Shown here piece by piece: positions 1 to 9,082 of a stretch of DNA of 64,000 bases (position 1 is its first letter; every line of letters begins with the position of its first letter). Location: contig OZ014414.1 of NCBI GenBank assembly GCA_963965975.1, positions 8,064,230 through 8,128,229 on the forward strand, read 5' to 3'. A program made the position numbers and the translations under genes. This DNA comes from Xestospongia bergquistia (Eukaryota > Porifera > Demospongiae > Haplosclerida > Petrosiidae). Under the pieces are notes generated by a model that was not told the origin of the DNA, made no database searches, and worked only from the letters and a program-made list of their open reading frames with translations.

Positions 1-234
1 GGGGTAGGATTGATGTTTAAGTTGGGGGGGGGGGGGGGGCTGACCTTATATTTAGTTGCGTTATTTTATTAAACATCAAAAAGATTAATTCATCTGTCGT
101 TAAAGGAAACAAACTCTTTAGCTATTTCTAATAAGCTTATGTTATCAGTACAGTCCTTATGTGTATATAACAACATGACATGGTTTAGTTGTTCTTGGGT
201 CATAGTACTTTGTAGGTAATTTTTTAGTCAGCGT
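1..234. other. No gene seen; poly-G run near left edge
   Basis: AT-rich sequence with no supported gene. A run of about 16 G lies near positions 25-39. A partial repeat of the ACTTTGTAG motif at about 208-216 precedes the inverted-repeat element that starts at 236. Confidence 0.6.
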
Positions 235-235
235 A

Positions 236-380
236 CTTTGTAGTTTACATGGATGAATTACTGTGGGATCTAAAATTCGTGTGAATTACTGACTATATAA
301 TTTGTTACTTTGTAAGAGTACAAGCATATTAACAACATATTAACAAATTATACAGTAACCCACCCATGTAAGCTACAAAG
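236..380. mobile_element. MITE, family A, copy 1
   Basis: A short non-coding element of about 145 bp with terminal inverted repeats. The left end reads CTTTGTAGTTTACATGG and the right end is its reverse complement with one difference (CCATGTAAGCTACAAAG). TA dinucleotides flank it at 234-235 and 381-382, as expected for the Tc1/mariner type. The interior holds a short duplication of CATATTAAC. There is no coding capacity. A second copy lies at about 1041-1168. Confidence 0.7.
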
Positions 381-387
381 TAGTTAT

Positions 388-890
388 ATCAGATTATGTA
401 TTATAAAATACATAATTACATGTTAGTTACATGTATAGGTGTAACTAACATGTTTTTTGATGTCATTTTAACAAAGCATTTACTAAGTGTGAATGTTAAC
501 AATTGTAACTATTGTTTAAACAAACCTATTGTATAAGAATATAATGACAATATTATTATAGTCTATTATGTATATATATATATATAAAGAAAGTAATCTA
601 TAATATATTTTTATAATCTTACATATGAGTATCAAAGTTCCCAGCTGTATATATGTTAGTATAACATACATTACATGAGTATTTGAACCAGTACTATGTA
701 CACATATTATAAGTCTACCTCTAACTATCTAAACCAGCAGAATCCAATCAAAAGAATGACACATCTTTGCAGTTTATACATTGGGTTCCTCTACCAGTAC
801 CTGATAAATTGTTTACTAAGTTTAAAGGTAAGGTTTGTTAACGTTATATTATTTACAGATATAATTATACATACATGTGTTATAATATGC
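388..890. repeat. Orphan copy of the 5' flank of the five-helix gene family
   Basis: This stretch closely matches the region upstream of the first family gene (about 2567-3020), including the motif TTAACAAAGCATTT and the later block with GTATTTGAACCAG. On the minus strand such a flank should be followed by a gene to its left, but only a MITE and non-coding DNA are there. It is best read as the remains of a lost or never completed gene copy. A 66-codon plus-strand frame (696-896) inside it is not supported as a gene. Confidence 0.65.
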
Positions 891-1040
891 ACATAATTAT
901 GTATGTATGTATATATGTCATCTATATGTATATGTATATATATCTATATATATGTGTGTGTGTGTATATAGTAAACAATAAAATAATCTATACAAACTGC
1001 AAAACCTGTAAATATTAATATGTCATTTTAATAACTAATA

Positions 1041-1168
1041 GTTCACATGGATGAATTACTGTGGGATCTAAAATTCGTGTGAATTACTGACTGTATAATT
1101 TGTTACTTTGTAAGAGTACAGCATATTAACAAATTATACAGTAACCCACCCATGTAAGCTACAAAGCA
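1041..1168. mobile_element. MITE, family A, copy 2
   Basis: Nearly the same sequence as 236-380 (shared core GGATGAATTACTGTGGG and shared right end with GTAAGCTACAAAG). The left terminal repeat is more eroded, and the internal CATATTAAC duplication is absent, so copy 1 gained it or copy 2 lost it. Confidence 0.6.
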
Positions 1169-1471
1169 GTTGTCAAAAAACACATTAATTTTACAGTATG
1201 CATAGTTATATTATTCAATGTATAGTTATAAGAGTGACAAGTCATTCATACTGGCATAAATTAATGTATACATTATTACTACTTTGTAATCATATAGGGA
1301 TAGTTTTAAAAATATGTAAATAATAAGTAATCTTGAGTTATTTGCAGCAACATAAAATCATGCAGTTAAATCTATTGTTATTGATGTAACCTCATCATGA
1401 ACTACCTATATAAATACTTATAATCTATACTAATAAAAGTATATACCACATTTAACAATTGATATTAATGT

Positions 1472-2521
1472 TCATTCTACATTAATGTATTGAACATCAT
1501 CCAAGGGGTGAGCTGATATCAGATCTTTCTTCTCTTTTTTAGACAGCTTCTTAAAGTAACACCAAGGTGTCATAGCTCCATATGTAAAAAGATCTGCTGC
1601 AAGAAACAAAACGAAATCTTCATTAGTTAAATGAAAGGTTTCAATATAACTTGGAGTATTGAGAACACGAATTGTTTTACTGAAGTTATTGGACATTTGA
1701 AAGTTTCTATATAGTCTCCAGATCACAATTGTTAGTACTAGTAAACGTGGTACGACAACCAGTATTACTTGAACAAGAATTGTGAACACACATCTTTGGT
1801 GACAAATAAAATTACTATTTGGAGGACACGGAACACATCCAGTTTTATTGCCTTTAGATAACTTCAAGATTGTCCAAATTGCCAGTGTTGTCACCATCCC
1901 TGCAACAGCTAATATTAGTAAAGCAGTTTCTATGCCATTTACTATATGAAACCCAAATTCAAAGCATTCTAAATCTGGTATTTGTCCGCAATCTGCTACT
2001 TCATCATAAAGTGGTGTATCAGAATTATCATAATACAAGTAAGTATATACTTTATTTTCATAGACAAATGTCAGATTACTCTTGTAAATCTTCTCCACAC
2101 TGACTGTATGATAGAAGCATTGAATGTTTCCATTAGTTGGGCTACATTCAGATGTTTTTTCAATGAAATAATCTTTATAGAAAGCAACTACAGCATAACT
2201 GACTATAATATACAGGAGGAAGAACAAATAGTAGGTAAAGTTTTTAGGAGCATAATAACCAAACATAGCAAACCGTGGTACTTGATCAGCTTTGCTCGAC
2301 TTCTCTTTCTTTACCCTCAAGAATGAGAAAGCAATTTTTGTTGTAATAATGACCAGTTTCTTAATCCGGTGTGTACAACAAGATCTTTTATGTGTCTTCA
2401 TACAGTAGATCCAAGGACTCATGAGGAGGAGAAAGATAAGGAAAGAAATTGGTAGGAAGACCAAAACACAAAGTGGTGGTATGGAATACATAAAATAAAA
2501 GGCTCCATAACTAACTGCCAT
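1472..2521 (-). CDS. Unnamed five-helix membrane protein, family copy 1
   Basis: I do not recognise this 349-residue family by name. Hydrophobic segments lie at about residues 14-37, 97-114, 192-219, 245-271 and 302-318. Between helices 1 and 2 is a basic, lysine-rich stretch. Between helices 2 and 3 is a loop with four cysteines (about 126, 135, 178, 186) and a possible N-glycosylation site (NLT), likely outside the cell. A short segment after helix 3 carries CVPCPP and further cysteines. The reading frame is a single exon. The start is MAVSY, because upstream homology to the longer N-terminus of copies 2-4 is present but its ATG is lost. The C-terminus (HPLDDVQYINVE) differs from the LDN-ending siblings. 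Function is unknown; a surface or channel-like role is only a guess. Confidence 0.8.
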   Translation of the reverse strand: MAVSYGAFYFMYSIPPLCVLVFLPISFLIFLLLMSPWIYCMKTHKRSCCTHRIKKLVIITTKIAFSFLRVKKEKSSKADQVPRFAMFGYYAPKNFTYYLFFLLYIIVSYAVVAFYKDYFIEKTSECSPTNGNIQCFYHTVSVEKIYKSNLTFVYENKVYTYLYYDNSDTPLYDEVADCGQIPDLECFEFGFHIVNGIETALLILAVAGMVTTLAIWTILKLSKGNKTGCVPCPPNSNFICHQRCVFTILVQVILVVVPRLLVLTIVIWRLYRNFQMSNNFSKTIRVLNTPSYIETFHLTNEDFVLFLAADLFTYGAMTPWCYFKKLSKKEKKDLISAHPLDDVQYINVE

Positions 2522-2566
2522 AATTACCTTGATTACATGATTGTAAATGGAATTGTTGTTTTTATA

Positions 2567-3240
2567 TTATATCAGATTATGTAATTATGTAATACATAAT
2601 TACATGTTGATTACATGCATACATATAATGAACATGTTTTTGACGTCATTTTAACAAAGCATTTCCTATATAAGTGTAATTGTTAACAATTGTAACTACT
2701 GTTTAAACAAACATATTGTATAAGAATACAATGACAATAAATACTATTATTATAGTCTATTATGTATATATATATATAAAGAAAGTAATCTATAATATAT
2801 TTTTATAATCTTGCATATGAGTATCAAAGGTCCCAGCTGTATATATGTTAGTATACATTACATGAGTATTTGAACCAGCATTTATTATATGTCTACCTCT
2901 CACTATCTCATCCAGCAGGATCGAATCAAAGAGTGGCACATCTCTATATTCTATACACTGGGTTCTACCAGAATCCAACAAACTGTTTACTAAATATAAA
3001 TATGAGGTTTGTTATACATTACATTATATTATAATTATGCATGTGTATATGTATATAATATGTATGTACATAATTATACACATTTATGTATATATAGATA
3101 TAAGAATGACACATCAGATTATTAGCATGGGTAAAAATAGGAATAGTGAATTCATCATATACACTCGTACATACAGTAGATTATATAATTATTACACCTT
3201 ATGCACAAAGTCAGATAATTACACATGCATTATTTAATAT
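2567..3240. repeat. Repeated 5' flank of family copy 1, with a coding-like patch
   Basis: Upstream flank shared with 390-890, 4800-5220 and 6470-6890. Within it, minus-strand 2790-2998 stays open for over 60 codons (contains CIEYRDVPLFDSILLDEIVR). It starts after an acceptor-like TTTAG that is conserved in all copies and holds a donor-like GAGAG/GTAGAC. In the other flank copies the same frame is broken. It may be the remnant of an exon carried along with the duplications; I cannot name the protein. Confidence 0.5.
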
Positions 3241-3281
3241 AATATAAAGTAATACTTATTACAAACACCATTGATGTCATA

Positions 3282-3699
3282 CCGTAAGGGTATAAATTTT
3301 CGTGGGGGATTTAATTTCGCTATATTCGTGGATTGTTGTTTTAACACGAAATTTAACTTTTATTCCACCCACGCATAATCACTTGATCTCAATAAAGCGT
3401 GTAAATAACGGCTACTGTAAAGGGTTACTTCTTTCTATTTTACACTGAAGTACTTCTCCGTCAACTGCCTCCCAGATTTTCTTGTATACATGGTACCCTC
3501 TCACCATGGATTCAATGGAATACGTAGCCATACTTCGGGAAAATCACGCTTGTAATCACAACACGTGTCTGACACCACACCCATTAGTTAATACTTCACA
3601 CCCACTAAACACGAAAATTAATACCCACGAAATTTAAATAATAAAGCAAAATTTAAAAAACACGAAAATTTAAACCCTCGAAAATTTGTACCCTTACGG
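3282..3699. mobile_element. MITE, family B (TA target, CCGTAAGGG ends)
   Basis: A 418 bp non-coding element with inverted termini of about 25 bp (left CCGTAAGGGTATAAATTTTC, right ending CCCTTACGG), flanked by TA at 3280-3281 and 3700-3701. It is rich in CACGAAA/TTTCGTG motifs. It sits 8 bp beyond the stop of family copy 2. The matching 3' region of copy 4 (7023-7050) reads through GTCATAGTTCAC without the element and so shows the empty TA site. Confidence 0.85.
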
Positions 3700-3708
3700 T
3701 AGTTCACT

Positions 3709-4782
3709 CTAAGCAATAGACATACTATTGTCTAAACTCAAATCTTTCTCCTCTTTTTTCGACAGCTTCTTAAAGTAACACCAAGGTATCATAGCTCCAT
3801 ATGTAAAAAGATCTGCTGCAAGAAACAAAACAAAATCTTCATTAGTTAAATGTAAAGTTTGAATATAACTTGGAGCATTAAGCACACGAATAGTTTTACT
3901 GAAGTTTTTGGAGATTTGTAATTTTCGATACAATCTCAAGATCGCAACTGTAAATACTAATAAACGTGGTAGGACAACCAGTATTATTTGCACCACTATT
4001 GTGAACACACATCTTTGGTGACAAACACAATGTTTATTTGGAGGACATGGTACACATCCAGTTTTATTACCTTTGGATAACTTCAAGATTGTCCAAATTG
4101 CCAGTGTTGTCACAGTACCTGCAACAGCCAACATTAGTAAAGCAGTTTCTGCGCCATTTACTAAAAGAAATCCCAACTCAAAGCATTCTAAATCTGGTAT
4201 TTGTCCGCAATCTGCTACTTCATCATAAAGTGGTGTATCAGAATTATCATAATACAAGTAAGTATATACTTTATTTTTATAGACAAATGTCAGATTACTC
4301 TTGTAAATCTTCTCCACACTGACTGTATGATAGAAGCATTGAAGGTTTCCATTAGTTGGGCTACATTCAGATGTTTTTACAATGAAAAAATCTTTGTAGA
4401 AAGCAACTACAGCATAACTAACTATAATATACAGGAGGAAAAAGAAATGATAGGTAAAGTTTTTAGGAGTGTAATAACCAAACATAGCAAATTGCGGTAC
4501 TTGATCAGGATTGCTCGACTTCTTTTTCTTTACCCTCAGGAATGAGAAAGCAATTTTTGTTGTAACAGTGACTACTTTGTTAATCCATCGTACACAGCAA
4601 GATCTCTCATATTTCTTCATACAGTAGATCCAAGGAATTATAAAGAGGGAAAAGAGAATAAAAGAAATTGGTAGATACACCAAAACACAAACTGGTGTTA
4701 TGGTATACATAAAACGAAAGGTTTTATAACTAACTGCCATTGTTGTTACCATAAAAGCATGATTGTGAAGGAAATTAAACAC
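3709..4782 (-). CDS. Unnamed five-helix membrane protein, family copy 2
   Basis: A 357-residue intronless homologue of the preceding gene with the same five hydrophobic segments, cysteine-bearing loop and NLT site. The N-terminus is 15 residues longer than in copy 1 (starts MFNFLHNHAF, then MAVSY); either methionine could be the start. The C-terminus is LDNSMSIA. It differs from copies 3 and 4 mainly in the first helix and in the segment around the fourth helix. Gene order, strand and spacing (about 1.6-2.2 kb per unit) show local tandem duplication. A MITE lies just past the stop codon and probably falls inside the 3' UTR. Confidence 0.8.
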   Translation of the reverse strand: MFNFLHNHAFMVTTMAVSYKTFRFMYTITPVCVLVYLPISFILFSLFIIPWIYCMKKYERSCCVRWINKVVTVTTKIAFSFLRVKKKKSSNPDQVPQFAMFGYYTPKNFTYHFFFLLYIIVSYAVVAFYKDFFIVKTSECSPTNGNLQCFYHTVSVEKIYKSNLTFVYKNKVYTYLYYDNSDTPLYDEVADCGQIPDLECFELGFLLVNGAETALLMLAVAGTVTTLAIWTILKLSKGNKTGCVPCPPNKHCVCHQRCVFTIVVQIILVVLPRLLVFTVAILRLYRKLQISKNFSKTIRVLNAPSYIQTLHLTNEDFVLFLAADLFTYGAMIPWCYFKKLSKKEEKDLSLDNSMSIA

Positions 4783-5382
4783 ATGTTTTAATATTATATC
4801 TACTATATATTACATGTAATTAACAAGTCTGTTGATGTTATTGTGACAAAGCAGTGTGAATGTTGACAATTGTAGCGGTTACCTTTTGTCTCAACAAACC
4901 AATTGGATAACAAAGGAAGACTTACAAATAATAATATTATTGTTTATTTGGTGTAAAAGATAAAGAAACTATACAAGTGACCTATAACATACTTCCTGTA
5001 TTTGAGTATAAAAGGTTCCAGCTGTATGTTGGTATAATATACATTACATGAGTATTTGAACCAGTACTATGTACATATATTATATATCTACCTCTCACTA
5101 TCTCAGCCAGCAGGATCCAATTAAAATTGTAGCACATCTCTATAGTCTATGCACTGAGTTCCTCTACCAGTACCTGACAAACTGTTTACTAAATATAAAG
5201 GTGATATTTCTTATACATTACATTAGTACAATCTTGATACTTTTGTAAATGTATACATTTTTTACCAAAATATTAAACCATAATATTAAACCTCATGCAT
5301 AAAGTCAGATAATTACTACATACATATGTATTATACTTAATGTAATGTTTATTACAAGCACAATTGATGTCATTCGTCCTAT
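4783..5382. repeat. Repeated 5' flank of family copy 2
   Basis: Non-coding flank homologous to 2567-3020. It begins with a block (ACAAGTCTGTTGATGTTAT) that is also the core of the tandem array at 8.1-9.0 kb. The exon-like patch is present but its frame is broken here. Confidence 0.6.
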
Positions 5383-6453
5383 CTAAGCGATAAGTATATC
5401 GTTGTCTAAATTCAGATCTTTCTCCTCTTTTTTAGACAGCTTCTTAAAGTAGCACCAAGGTGTCATAGCTCCGTATGTAAAAAGATCTGCTGCAAGAAAC
5501 AAAACAAAATCTTCATTAGTTAAATGAAAAGTTTCAATATAACTTGGAGTATTGAGAACACGAATTGTTTTACTGAAGTTATTAGACATTTGAAATTTTA
5601 GATAAAATCTAAAGATCACAATAGTTAATACTATCGAACGTGATAGGGTAACTAGTATTACTTGAGCCAGTATTGTGAACACACATCTTTGCTGGCAAAC
5701 ACAATGCCTATTTGGAGGACATGGTACACATCCAGTTTCATTGCCTTTGGATAACTTCAAGATTGTCCAGATTGCCAGTGTTGTCACAGTACCTGCAACA
5801 GCTAACATTAGTAAAGCAGTTTCTACGCCATTTACTATATGAAACCCCAATTCAAAGCATTCTAAATCTGGTATTTGTCCACAATCTGCCACTTCATCAT
5901 AAAGTGATGTATCAGAATCATCATAATACAAGTAAGTATATACTTTATTGTCATAGACAAATGTCAGATTACTCTTGTAAATCTTCTCCACACTGACTGT
6001 ATGATAGAAGCATTGAATGTTTCCATTAGTTGGGCTACATTCAGATGTTTTTACAATGAAATAATCTTTGTAGAAAGCAACTACAGCATAACTGACTATA
6101 ATATACAGGAGGAAGAACAAATAGTAGGTAAAGTTTTTAGGAGCATAATAACCAAACATAGCAAATCGTGGTACTTGATCAGGACTGCTTGACTTCTCTT
6201 TCTGTACCCTCAGGAATGAGAAAGCAATTTTTGTTGTAACAGTGACTACTTTGTTAATCCATCGTACACAGCAAGATCTCTCATGTCTCTTCATACAGTA
6301 GATCCAAGGAGTCATAAAGAGGGAAAAGAGAATAAAAGAAATTGGTAGGTACACCAAAACACAAAGTGGTGGTATGGAATACATAAAATGAAATGCTGTA
6401 TAACTAACTGCCATTGTTACCTTGAATGCATAGTTGTAAAGAAAATGAAACAC
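5383..6453 (-). CDS. Unnamed five-helix membrane protein, family copy 3
   Basis: A 356-residue intronless family member with the same layout: helix 1 near residues 30-52, a lysine-rich cytosolic stretch, helix 2, a glycosylatable four-cysteine loop, helices 3-5 and an acidic tail ending LDNDILIA. It is most similar to copy 4 at the N-terminus (FLYNYAFKVTMAVSY). The loop between helices 2 and 3 is almost identical in all four genes, while the fourth helix region is the most variable part. Function is not recognised. Confidence 0.8.
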   Translation of the reverse strand: MFHFLYNYAFKVTMAVSYTAFHFMYSIPPLCVLVYLPISFILFSLFMTPWIYCMKRHERSCCVRWINKVVTVTTKIAFSFLRVQKEKSSSPDQVPRFAMFGYYAPKNFTYYLFFLLYIIVSYAVVAFYKDYFIVKTSECSPTNGNIQCFYHTVSVEKIYKSNLTFVYDNKVYTYLYYDDSDTSLYDEVADCGQIPDLECFELGFHIVNGVETALLMLAVAGTVTTLAIWTILKLSKGNETGCVPCPPNRHCVCQQRCVFTILAQVILVTLSRSIVLTIVIFRFYLKFQMSNNFSKTIRVLNTPSYIETFHLTNEDFVLFLAADLFTYGAMTPWCYFKKLSKKEEKDLNLDNDILIA

Positions 6454-7045
6454 ATGTTTTTATATTATATCAGACTATATATTACATGTGATTGACAAGT
6501 CTATTGATGTTATTGTAACAAAGTAGTGTGAATGTTTACAATTGTAGCCGTTAGCTTTGTTTAAATGAACCAATTGGATAACAAAGGAACACCAACAAAT
6601 AATAATATTATAGTTTATTTGGTGTAAAAGATAAAAAAAATACAAATAACCTATAACATATTTTATAATTTTGCATATGATTATCAAAGGTCCCAGCTGT
6701 ATATATACTTATATTATATGAGTATTTGAACCAGTATTTAGTATCTGTTTACCTCTCACTATATCAGCCAACAGAATCCATTTAAAAGAGTGGCAAATTT
6801 CTGTAGTCTATACATAGGGGTTCCTTTACCAGTACTTGACAAACTGTTTACTAAATTTAAAGGTGAGGTTTGTTATACATTACATTATATATAGACATAA
6901 TTATGCATACAATCAAGAGACTTATGTAAATGTATACATTTTTGCCACAATATTAAACCTCATACACAAAGTCAGATAATTATTATATACATACGGTATG
7001 TATTATATGTGTTTATTACAAGCACCATTGATGTCATAGTTCACT
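6454..7045. repeat. Repeated 5' flank of family copy 3
   Basis: Same flank as upstream of the other copies, non-coding here. It runs to the 3' end of copy 4; the segment GTCATAGTTCAC at 7033-7044 is the uninterrupted version of the site occupied by the MITE at 3282-3699. Confidence 0.6.
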
Positions 7046-8116
7046 TTAAGCAATAGATATGTTATTGTCTAAATTCAGATCTTTCTCCTCTTTTTTAGAC
7101 AGCTTCTTAAAGTAGCACCAAGGTGTCATAGCTCCATATGCAAAAAGATCTGCTGCAAGAAACAAAACAACATCTTCATTAGTTAAATGTATCGCTTCAA
7201 TATAACTTGGAGTATTGAGCACACGAATAGTTTTACCGAAGTTATTGGACATTTGAAATTTTCGATACAATCTCAAGATCACAACTGTAAATACTAGCAA
7301 ACGTGGTAGGACAAGTAGTATTACTTGAGCCAGTATTGTGAACACACATCTTTGGTAACAAACACAATTACTATTTGGAGGACATGGTACACATCCAGTT
7401 TTACTGCCTTTAGATAACTTCAAGATTGTCCAAATTGCCAGTGGTGTCACTGTCCCTGCAACTGCTAACATTAGTAAAGCAGTTTCTATTCCATTTACCA
7501 AATGAAATCCCAATTCAAAGCATTCTAAATCTGGTATTTGTCCACAATCTGCCACTTCATCATAAAGTGGTGTATCAGAATCATCATAATACAAGTAAGT
7601 ATATACTTTATTTTCATAGACAAATGTCAGATTACTCTTGTAAATCTTCTCCACACTGACTGTATGATAGAAGCATTGAATGTTTCCATTAGTTGGGCTA
7701 CATTCAGATGTTTTTACAATGAAATAATCTTTGTAGAAAGCAACTACAGCATAACTGACTATAATATACAGGAGGAAGAATAAATAGTAGGTAAAGTTTT
7801 TAGGAGCATAATAACCAAACATAGCAAATCGTGGTACTTCATCAGGATTGTTTGACTTTTCTTTCTTTACCCTCAGAAATGAGAAAGCAATTTTTGTTGT
7901 AACAGTGACTACTTTGTTAATCCATCGTACACAGCAAGATCTCTCATGTCTCTTCATACAGTAGATCCAAGGACTCATGAAGAGGGAAAAGAGAATAAAA
8001 GAATTTGGTAGGTACACCAAAACACAAAGTGGTGGTATGGAATACATAAAACGAAAGGCCGTATAACTAACTGCCATTGTTACCTTGAATGTATAATTGT
8101 AAAGGAAATGAGACAC
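7046..8116 (-). CDS. Unnamed five-helix membrane protein, family copy 4
   Basis: A 356-residue intronless family member (N-terminus MSHFLYNYTF, C-terminus LDNNISIA). It has the same predicted topology and conserved CPTN/CFYHTV loop as its three neighbours. It is the most upstream gene of the array in transcription order. Its 5' flank is shortened and merges into the tandem array at 8.1-9.0 kb, so its promoter may differ from those of copies 1-3. Function is unknown. Confidence 0.8.
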   Translation of the reverse strand: MSHFLYNYTFKVTMAVSYTAFRFMYSIPPLCVLVYLPNSFILFSLFMSPWIYCMKRHERSCCVRWINKVVTVTTKIAFSFLRVKKEKSNNPDEVPRFAMFGYYAPKNFTYYLFFLLYIIVSYAVVAFYKDYFIVKTSECSPTNGNIQCFYHTVSVEKIYKSNLTFVYENKVYTYLYYDDSDTPLYDEVADCGQIPDLECFELGFHLVNGIETALLMLAVAGTVTPLAIWTILKLSKGSKTGCVPCPPNSNCVCYQRCVFTILAQVILLVLPRLLVFTVVILRLYRKFQMSNNFGKTIRVLNTPSYIEAIHLTNEDVVLFLAADLFAYGAMTPWCYFKKLSKKEEKDLNLDNNISIA

Positions 8117-8137
8117 ATGTTTTAATATTATATCAGA

Positions 8138-9060
8138 CTATATATTACAAGTCTGTTGATGTTATCATAACAATATTTGTGATTGTTGTGAATGTTGACA
8201 ATTGTGCCTGGAATTTAATCATGTCAGCAGGAGTTAATACTATTGTGAAATATATTTTTAGCAAAAATATTAGATGGAAATTTCGTAGAAATTAATCTTG
8301 TATAATTTAATGTTATCAAATATTATCTTAGTTTTGTTATAGTGGATGCATGGTACATATAAATTATAATTTATAATTAATTTCTATGTTCTTTTATAAT
8401 ATTAACACACTGTTTATTAATTATGACTTATATTACATGTAATTAACAAGTCTGTTGATGTTATCATAACAACATTTGTGATTGTTGTGAATGTTGACAA
8501 TTGTGCCTGTCTTTTGGAATTTAAACACGTCAGCAGGAGTTAATACTATTGTGAAATATACTTTTAGCAAAAAATATTAGATGGACGTTTTGTAGAAGTT
8601 AATCTCATATAATTTAATGTTATCAAATATTATCTTAGTTTTGTTATAGTGGATGCATGGTACATATAAATTATAATTTATAATTAATTTCTATGTTCTT
8701 TTATAATATTAACACACTGTTTATTAATTATGACTTATATTACATGTAATTAACAAGTCTGTTGATGTTATCATAACAACATTTGTGATTGTTGTGAATG
8801 TTGACAATTGTGCCTGTCTTTTGGAATTTAAACACATCAGCAGGAGTTAATACTATTGTGAAATATACTTTTAGCAAAAAATATTAGATGGACATTTTGT
8901 AGAAGTTAATCTCATATAATTTAATGTTATCAAATATTATCTTAGTTTTGTTATAGTGGATGCATGGTACATATAAATTATAATTTATAATAAATTTCTG
9001 TGTACTTTTAAAATAAGTTAAGACTTATTTTGTGAATGGATAAAATTATTGCAAATTAAA
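8138..9060. repeat. Tandem array of three ~300 bp flank units
   Basis: Three head-to-tail copies begin at about 8146, 8438 and 8740 (period 294-302 bp). Each carries ACAAGTCTGTTGATGTTATC, GTGATTGTTGTGAATG, CAGCAGGAGTTAATAC and TTAGTTTTGTTATAGTGG in order. The first is the most diverged; the second and third are nearly identical. The unit is derived from the 5' flank of the five-helix genes, and its end also occurs at 13985-14060 downstream of the second beta-helix gene. No coding frame. Confidence 0.8.
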
Positions 9061-9082
9061 AAATATATTTTCAAACTGTTTA

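Noticed and set aside
1870-2326. Plus-strand frames overlapping the five-helix genes (also at 4038-4545, 5712-6192, 7426-7783)
   Set aside because: They are antisense shadows; they recur only because the sense genes are paralogues, and they show no signal of their own.
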